64,000 nucleotides of DNA, taken from Cryptomeria japonica (lineage: Eukaryota; Streptophyta; Pinopsida; Cupressales; Cupressaceae). Below are positions 59,394 through 64,000 of the stretch, one piece after another (within the stretch, counting starts at the first letter, position 1; the number at the start of each line of letters is the position of its first letter). The stretch covers positions 335,153,427-335,217,426 of the forward strand of contig NC_081414.1 in assembly GCF_030272615.1 (NCBI RefSeq). The letters are read 5' to 3'. The position numbers and the translations under genes are program-made. The notes beneath the pieces are model-generated. The model searched no databases. It had not been told where the DNA came from and was given only the letters and a program-made list of their open reading frames with translations.

Positions 59394-59858
59394 GTTTTAA
59401 TAAAGCACCATTTTTTTTGGAGGTTCGTGCGAGCTTGGTTTCAATTACAAATTACTCTTAGAATATTCAAGGTATTTTAAGATTAAAAACCATGAATTTT
59501 CACAAACCACCATGGATGGTAAGTGCGGAAGCAGGTATTTTCCTACCCATTCATTGTTTACTATATAGAATGAATGTGTCTTTATCTTTTAATCATCTAA
59601 GCATAAAAGTTTATGAATTCAACAATGGGCTAAAAAAACAAAATTTTATTTTATTAAAAACTCTTCATTCATGTAATAAAAATATAACACATGAACAAGA
59701 TGGTTTGACAAAACAAAATTTAGATTCTATTATATATATGTTGAGTCATATTTATAATTTTGCATTTACAATCTTTTTAAGGAAAAAAAAATCATTTTAT
59801 AGCAACACCAACATAATAACATAGGAGGGAGTCATATTACATCTAATCTAGGCAAGAT
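59394..59858 (+). other. Flank of the family B insertion
   Basis: GTTTTAATAAAGCACC followed by a T run resembles a 3' end with a poly(A) signal, perhaps of the unit split at 50917. An open frame at 59492-59824 is low-complexity and unsupported. No gene is called. Confidence 0.35.
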
Positions 59859-60403
59859 CTAGGTATCCTCCTCCTCATCATCTATCACCAAGAGTTCTTC
59901 CTCTATCACACTATCATTTGTATCCCACCCATCATCATATACCATGACCCAAAAATCCTCTATCCAACTTGCATTAAAGGCAAGGTCTGTTCTGATGAGT
60001 TTACAAAGAAATCCATAGGACCAGATTGGAGTGGTCCTAGTGGTCCCTTATGCTCATGGTACATAAACTAGCAATAAATGGTTGCCAGGGTACTACATCG
60101 TCCCGCTCCAGGTATGCCTTCAAGTTAGTGGCAGTAGGTAGCCCTATTCCATATTATGCCATCTCTAGGAATTGTTCCAAACTACGAGTATATTCCCTTC
60201 CAAACAACCTCCACATCATTCTAGCTATATTATCCTTTGGATCTCTTAGGTCCAATAGAGAACATGCAAAGGGGGATGAGATATTTGTGTTCACTCGGTA
60301 CCTATCCTGACTATCCAGAAAATTGGCTCCCAATATCCCTTTCATAGCCGCTATGATTAGATCGTTATGTCCTTAGTAGATACTCAAGGCGAGCATCACT
60401 TAT
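59859..60403 (-). pseudogene. Decayed minus-strand gene of unknown family, last exon
   Basis: Readable segments are AAMKGILGANFLDSQDRYRV, NIARMMWRLFGREYTRSLEQ, then after a stop YGIGLPTATNLKAYLERDDV, then after a frameshift near 60010 NASWIEDFWVMVYDDGWDTN and a very acidic tail (EEELLVIDDEEEDT) to TAG 59861-59859. A candidate acceptor, TTCCCTTGATTCCATCAG, ends at 60404. I recognise no family; the acidic tail and strand recall element-borne antisense genes, but it is not PMD-like in motif. Confidence 0.4.
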
Positions 60404-61144
60404 CTGATGGAATCAAGGGAACACTAAGGGGGGGGCGAATCAGTGTTCAAAAAAATTAACTTTAATAACCTGATCTTACAACCACTTAATGCAAATGAAG
60501 AAAAGTAAGTGCAAAAACACAAAGCCAACATCAACAACACCACAACACCAAGATTTTTATGTGGAAACCCAGTTCAGGGAAAAACCATGGTGAGATTTGT
60601 CGACCTTCCCAATTAGAACAATAACTCAGCTTAAAACCTAAACTAAGGGATTTGACATATATCCTGAATAGCTATCATTTCTATGGTGGAGGTTCCATTT
60701 ACATGTCAACCCAAGGACGTATTACTTGAAATTGGTCAGCACAGTTTGTGCACTAAGTTCCAATAAAATCCATTCTATTATATTGCAACAAAGGAAATTA
60801 CTGAAATTAACACACTTAAATGTAATGACTAAAATGCTACAGGAAATCTTTAATGCTAAAATGTAATTCAAGCAACTAACTACCACTAATATTCTAAGCT
60901 GACAAAAAGGAACTACTGTGTTCGCCTTTGGCTACAGGAATAGTCATAGGTTCTGGTTCCAGTGGCTGCAGGATCAATCAAATGCTAGAACAACAACTAC
61001 AACAACACAAAGCTAACGTAACAAATACACAGGATTGCTCACCAAGTGGGCCCCCTTGGATGAGCATGTCCAGAATTCAAATAGTCTTATATGTTCAAAA
61101 CACCATCACTTTATTTATCATTTCAAAAGTTGTTACATACTATG

Positions 61145-62328
61145 TGTAAAATGGAAAATTGGATCCCAGTGACTCCCCACCTAAGAGAGATAATGGAAGC
61201 CACTAGGATGATTTTCACTTGGGAAGAACTTTACATTCAAAAGAGGGGTTGAATTTGCTAGATCCAAATTCGAGGGAAACAAGGACGTGAAATTTTAGTG
61301 GATTGCAAATGGTTGAAGTCTGATTTACCCTCTTTTGTAAATGAGAAATTTGATTTGTTGACTATGTGGAAAAGGGAGAAGAAATGAGTGAAATGAGGAG
61401 CTACCAGTTCGGGATCGCGTTGTAACTTCAGATTTGAGCTAATTAGACTGATGTGGATCTGCCCTGCAAATTTGGAGAAAAGTCATCAGGACCGTGGCAG
61501 GAATGTACATGGTCCGCCACAAAATCCACGAAATGAAAAGGGTTCTTCCATCTCTGCAAATGAAGCCTAAACCTGCAATTACAGTTGTGCACTTGCAACC
61601 TTGACACAGAAAAGAGAAAAAAGGGGGGGTTGTGGATAGGGGTTTGCCTTAGTCAAACCCCGGTTGAGGAATAAACCTAGAAAGAAAGTAATTGCAAATG
61701 CTTGAATGTAAACAATGGAGATGTATACCTTGTAGATCTGCAACTTGTTGATGATGATTGCTTTGCTTCTTGAATGTAACCAAAAATTTTGTATGAAATG
61801 GCATGTAACATGACAAAACCCTAACACACACACACACACACACACACATGCTTGCAAATGAATGTTGTAATGTTGCTCGAATGGATGAATGAAGAAGACT
61901 TGAATGCTTGAATGCTTGATTATGACCTTGAAATCTTGTATCTTCTCCTTATACTCTCTATATGTCCTTTTCTTTTTCATCTGTCCATGAATGAGGGTAT
62001 TGAATTCCCTTTTATACATTCCTCAAGGATACATTTTCAACTACCTAAGGCCAACAAAGAGGAATAACAAACCTTGAAGAAAATAAATGCATAGGAGATC
62101 GGGAAGATCAAACATAGGACCACCCTAAGAGATGGTGACAGGGGCGCCATGCCCCTGTCCTGCCCTATTTTGGGGCTCGGATAGGGTCTAAAGTAGACAT
62201 GACATGGAGGAAGAGAGAAGGGTTGGAAATGCAAAAATAGGTCCCGATTAAGGAAGGAGATGCCATTGCCAAGGTGAGGACCCAAAATGTGGTTAAAATT
62301 GCATGGGTCGCAATTTTATGACACTACA
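61145..62328 (-). repeat. Solo LTR related to family B, with perfect CTATG target duplication
   Basis: On the + strand it runs from TGTAAAATGG to GACACTACA. CTATG lies on both sides (61140-61144 and 62329-62333). Its outer edge (GCAATTTTATGACACTACA) resembles the family B edge. It has a near-perfect hairpin GACAGGGGCGCCATGCCCC around 62137 and the phrase TTAGTCAAACCCC also found in family B LTRs. Confidence 0.78.
61824..61848. repeat. (AC)12 microsatellite
   Basis: An uninterrupted AC dinucleotide run inside the solo LTR. Confidence 0.97.
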
Positions 62329-63047
62329 CTATGAAGGCAGAGAGAATATTGTCTAAATTTGAAAACTTTGTCTCACCCCCGCAAGGAGGTCCAGATCTTT
62401 ATTTATAAGAAAACTATAACAAACTACTAACTACCGAAACCACGCCCAAGAGAATAGGCAAAAGTTTTATTACAACAAAGAAAGAGTCAACCACAAAGAT
62501 TGTGGGACATTCATCATTCATAACTAAGAATATAGCACAACGGTTCCCACTAGATTGTCGCTTACTAGAGACAACCATAAATAAATCTTGAACTATTTTT
62601 CTATTTTTCAACTTCTCGGTTACCACCTTGATCATTGCTTTAATGCTTACAACTACCTTGACTCTGGTTTTTACGACTTGAATGTCACAATCCTCCTTTT
62701 TGGTATGGTTTGACTGCTTCAGTAGCTACCTAAATATCCCTTCATCATGATTTAAAGCACACAAACAAATATGTATCCATTTTTTGTCAACCATAACATT
62801 TATTCATCCACATATTGAATTATCATAGTAATTCACATAGCTGCAAGAATATATACAGCCAAAACAATACAAAGTTTGAAAGGTCTAGTTAATGTTCATC
62901 ATGCATAGGATCAAAAACCTCTAACACATCCTATACCCTCAACATTGTCCAATTACGTAGCTTAAACCATGAAAAACATAACATACATGAACACAAAAAG
63001 ACCTATTATTTTAGCTCATCATTTTGCCTCTCAGTCTAAATTCTTAC

Positions 63048-64000
63048 TGGTCCTCCAACAATATAGGAAAATTCCTCACATGAGCATTAACTCTAAAATC
63101 ACCAATGGTACCTTGTCTTGTGCCTCCTGTAGCTAGGTTCCAGTAGAATCCCTTCATTTTCTCCAACCTAGTCCACCTGGCTTCTTTTGTTGATTCATCA
63201 TAGGGCTTATCGGTGGCCCTATATCCCATGAGTGGCCACATGAGAATGGGCAGTTGAAAGATTAAGGGTAACCAATTGTTCTCCTTTGTTATGCCCAAGT
63301 GAATATAATTGGGAGCTCTCTGTATTGTTCCATGATAATTAGGCAAGGAATGGGGCTCAACCTGTTTAAGTTCTTCAAGAGGGCTATTCCATTGTTGGGC
63401 CAAATGTCTAACTACAATTTGTCCTTCATTCTCAATTATCTTCTCATATTATTGGAACACCTCCTCCCTGAGTGGCAGAATTTGACTCTTAATTTCATAT
63501 TTATACAATAATTTCTGCCAATCATAGTACAAGAGCCATGGATTTTTGGCCTCAGCCCTAAGTTATAGTGGAAGGTTAAGCTGGACATTAACGCCTTCAA
63601 ATGAATATCTCCAATGTATAACAGGGGGTTCCATTTGGCATCACAAGAAACAACATAATTGTGCAGATACAATTCACATAGTAAATTTTTAATGGCTGCA
63701 GGAGAACTTTGATAAGCATGATAAAACTCTTGTGGGGCCTCCAAAGAGGGACTTAATTCTCTAACAATGCATGTTAATTTAAAACACAAGTGTTGTTCTT
63801 TCAAATACAAAGCATAAACCCTTGGTGGAGCCCCACATTGCATTAATTCAGGAATCATGTCTACCATAGTATCTACCTTAGTCTGCAATTCAATAATCTG
63901 TCTATCTTTCTTCTCGACTTCCTTTTGTTATTTATCAATTATCTCCTACATTCTAGATTTCTCTATCTCCCATTCCCTATAAAATGAAAGAGCAACAAAT
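63048..64000 (-). pseudogene. Decayed minus-strand gene of unknown family, upstream exon (runs off window)
   Basis: From the right edge the minus strand reads a coiled-coil-like stretch (QKEVEKKDRQIIELQTKVDT) with TAG and TAA stops at glutamine-like positions. Then come PPRVYALYLKEQHLCFKLTC and LLCELYLHNYVVSCDAKWNP, and after a one-base shift near 63487 VVRHLAQQWNSPLEELKQVE, GITKENNWLPLIFQLPILMW and GDFRVNAHVRNFPILLEDQ. The exon seems to end at the GTAAGA donor at 63047. No domain was recognised. The start lies outside the window. Confidence 0.45.

Larger units (their letters stand above)
60404..63047 (-). other. Probable intron of the unknown minus-strand gene, containing a solo LTR
   Basis: Minus-strand coding similarity stops at GAGGACCA followed by GTAAGA (63047 downward) and resumes after a pyrimidine-rich stretch ending CATCAG at 60404. 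The 2.6 kb between has no gene. An alternative is that the two coding blocks were separated by a transposon insertion. The region 60420-61140 has a G run and CA-rich sequence typical of retroelement debris. Confidence 0.3.

Noticed and set aside
59492-59824. 110-codon open frame on the + strand
   Set aside because: Lysine- and asparagine-rich AT-driven sequence with no motif or homologue in the window.

Overview
The window is plant nuclear DNA made almost entirely of nested and decaying LTR retrotransposons. The evidence is Tat-lineage Ty3/gypsy pol with a second RNase H, a Ty1/copia element primed at TGGTATCAGAGC, and genes of the plant mobile domain (PMD) family. The AT-rich, gene-poor, deeply nested layout suggests a large seed-plant genome, perhaps a gymnosperm; this is inference. 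No tRNA, rRNA, CRISPR array or clearly intact host gene was found.

Layout. (1) 1-10398: the 3' two thirds of a Tat-type gypsy element (copy 1), with pol, a structured 3' region, an antisense PMD gene, a polypurine tract and the 3' LTR. (2) 10399-11030: debris of a reverse-oriented LTR. (3) 11031-11577 and 23350-23616: an older LTR (family C), split by Tat copy 2 (11578-23344), which has kept gag and protease but lost reverse transcriptase, RNase H and most of integrase. (4) 23950-25499: a solo LTR with a perfect 5-bp target duplication. (5) 27686-50048: Tat copy 3, nearly full length, with perfect CTTGC duplications. A copia element (35699-41825) sits inside its reverse transcriptase gene. 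Copy 3 itself split an unidentified decayed reading frame. (6) 50918-59393: a reverse-strand non-autonomous LTR element (family B) with 1.67-kb LTRs and one open 1035-codon gene that has a retropepsin-like and a G-patch-like segment but no polymerase. (7) 59394-64000: a decayed minus-strand gene of unknown family, probably split by an intron that holds another solo LTR.

The most interesting system is in the Tat elements. Sense transcription from the LTR would make gag-pol. Between pol and the 3' LTR each copy also carries a separate gene on the opposite strand: a 22-codon first exon, an intron with GT and AG ends, and a second exon of about 640-670 codons coding for a PMD protein with a coiled coil and a proline-rich tail. 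A TATA-like box lies exactly 90 bases upstream of the ATG in all three copies. An antisense intron is not a splice substrate in the sense genomic RNA, which would explain how it survives rounds of retrotransposition. Sense pol and antisense PMD converge on a 1.7-kb region with an AATAAA cluster and repeated GGTGAAAAC hairpins.

Decay patterns are informative. The copia polyprotein keeps one frame over 1379 codons with 17 stops, all TAG or TGA and none TAA, as expected for deamination of methylated CAG and CGA. Tat copies 2 and 3 share three in-frame stops at the same positions. All boundaries and comparisons were made by eye.
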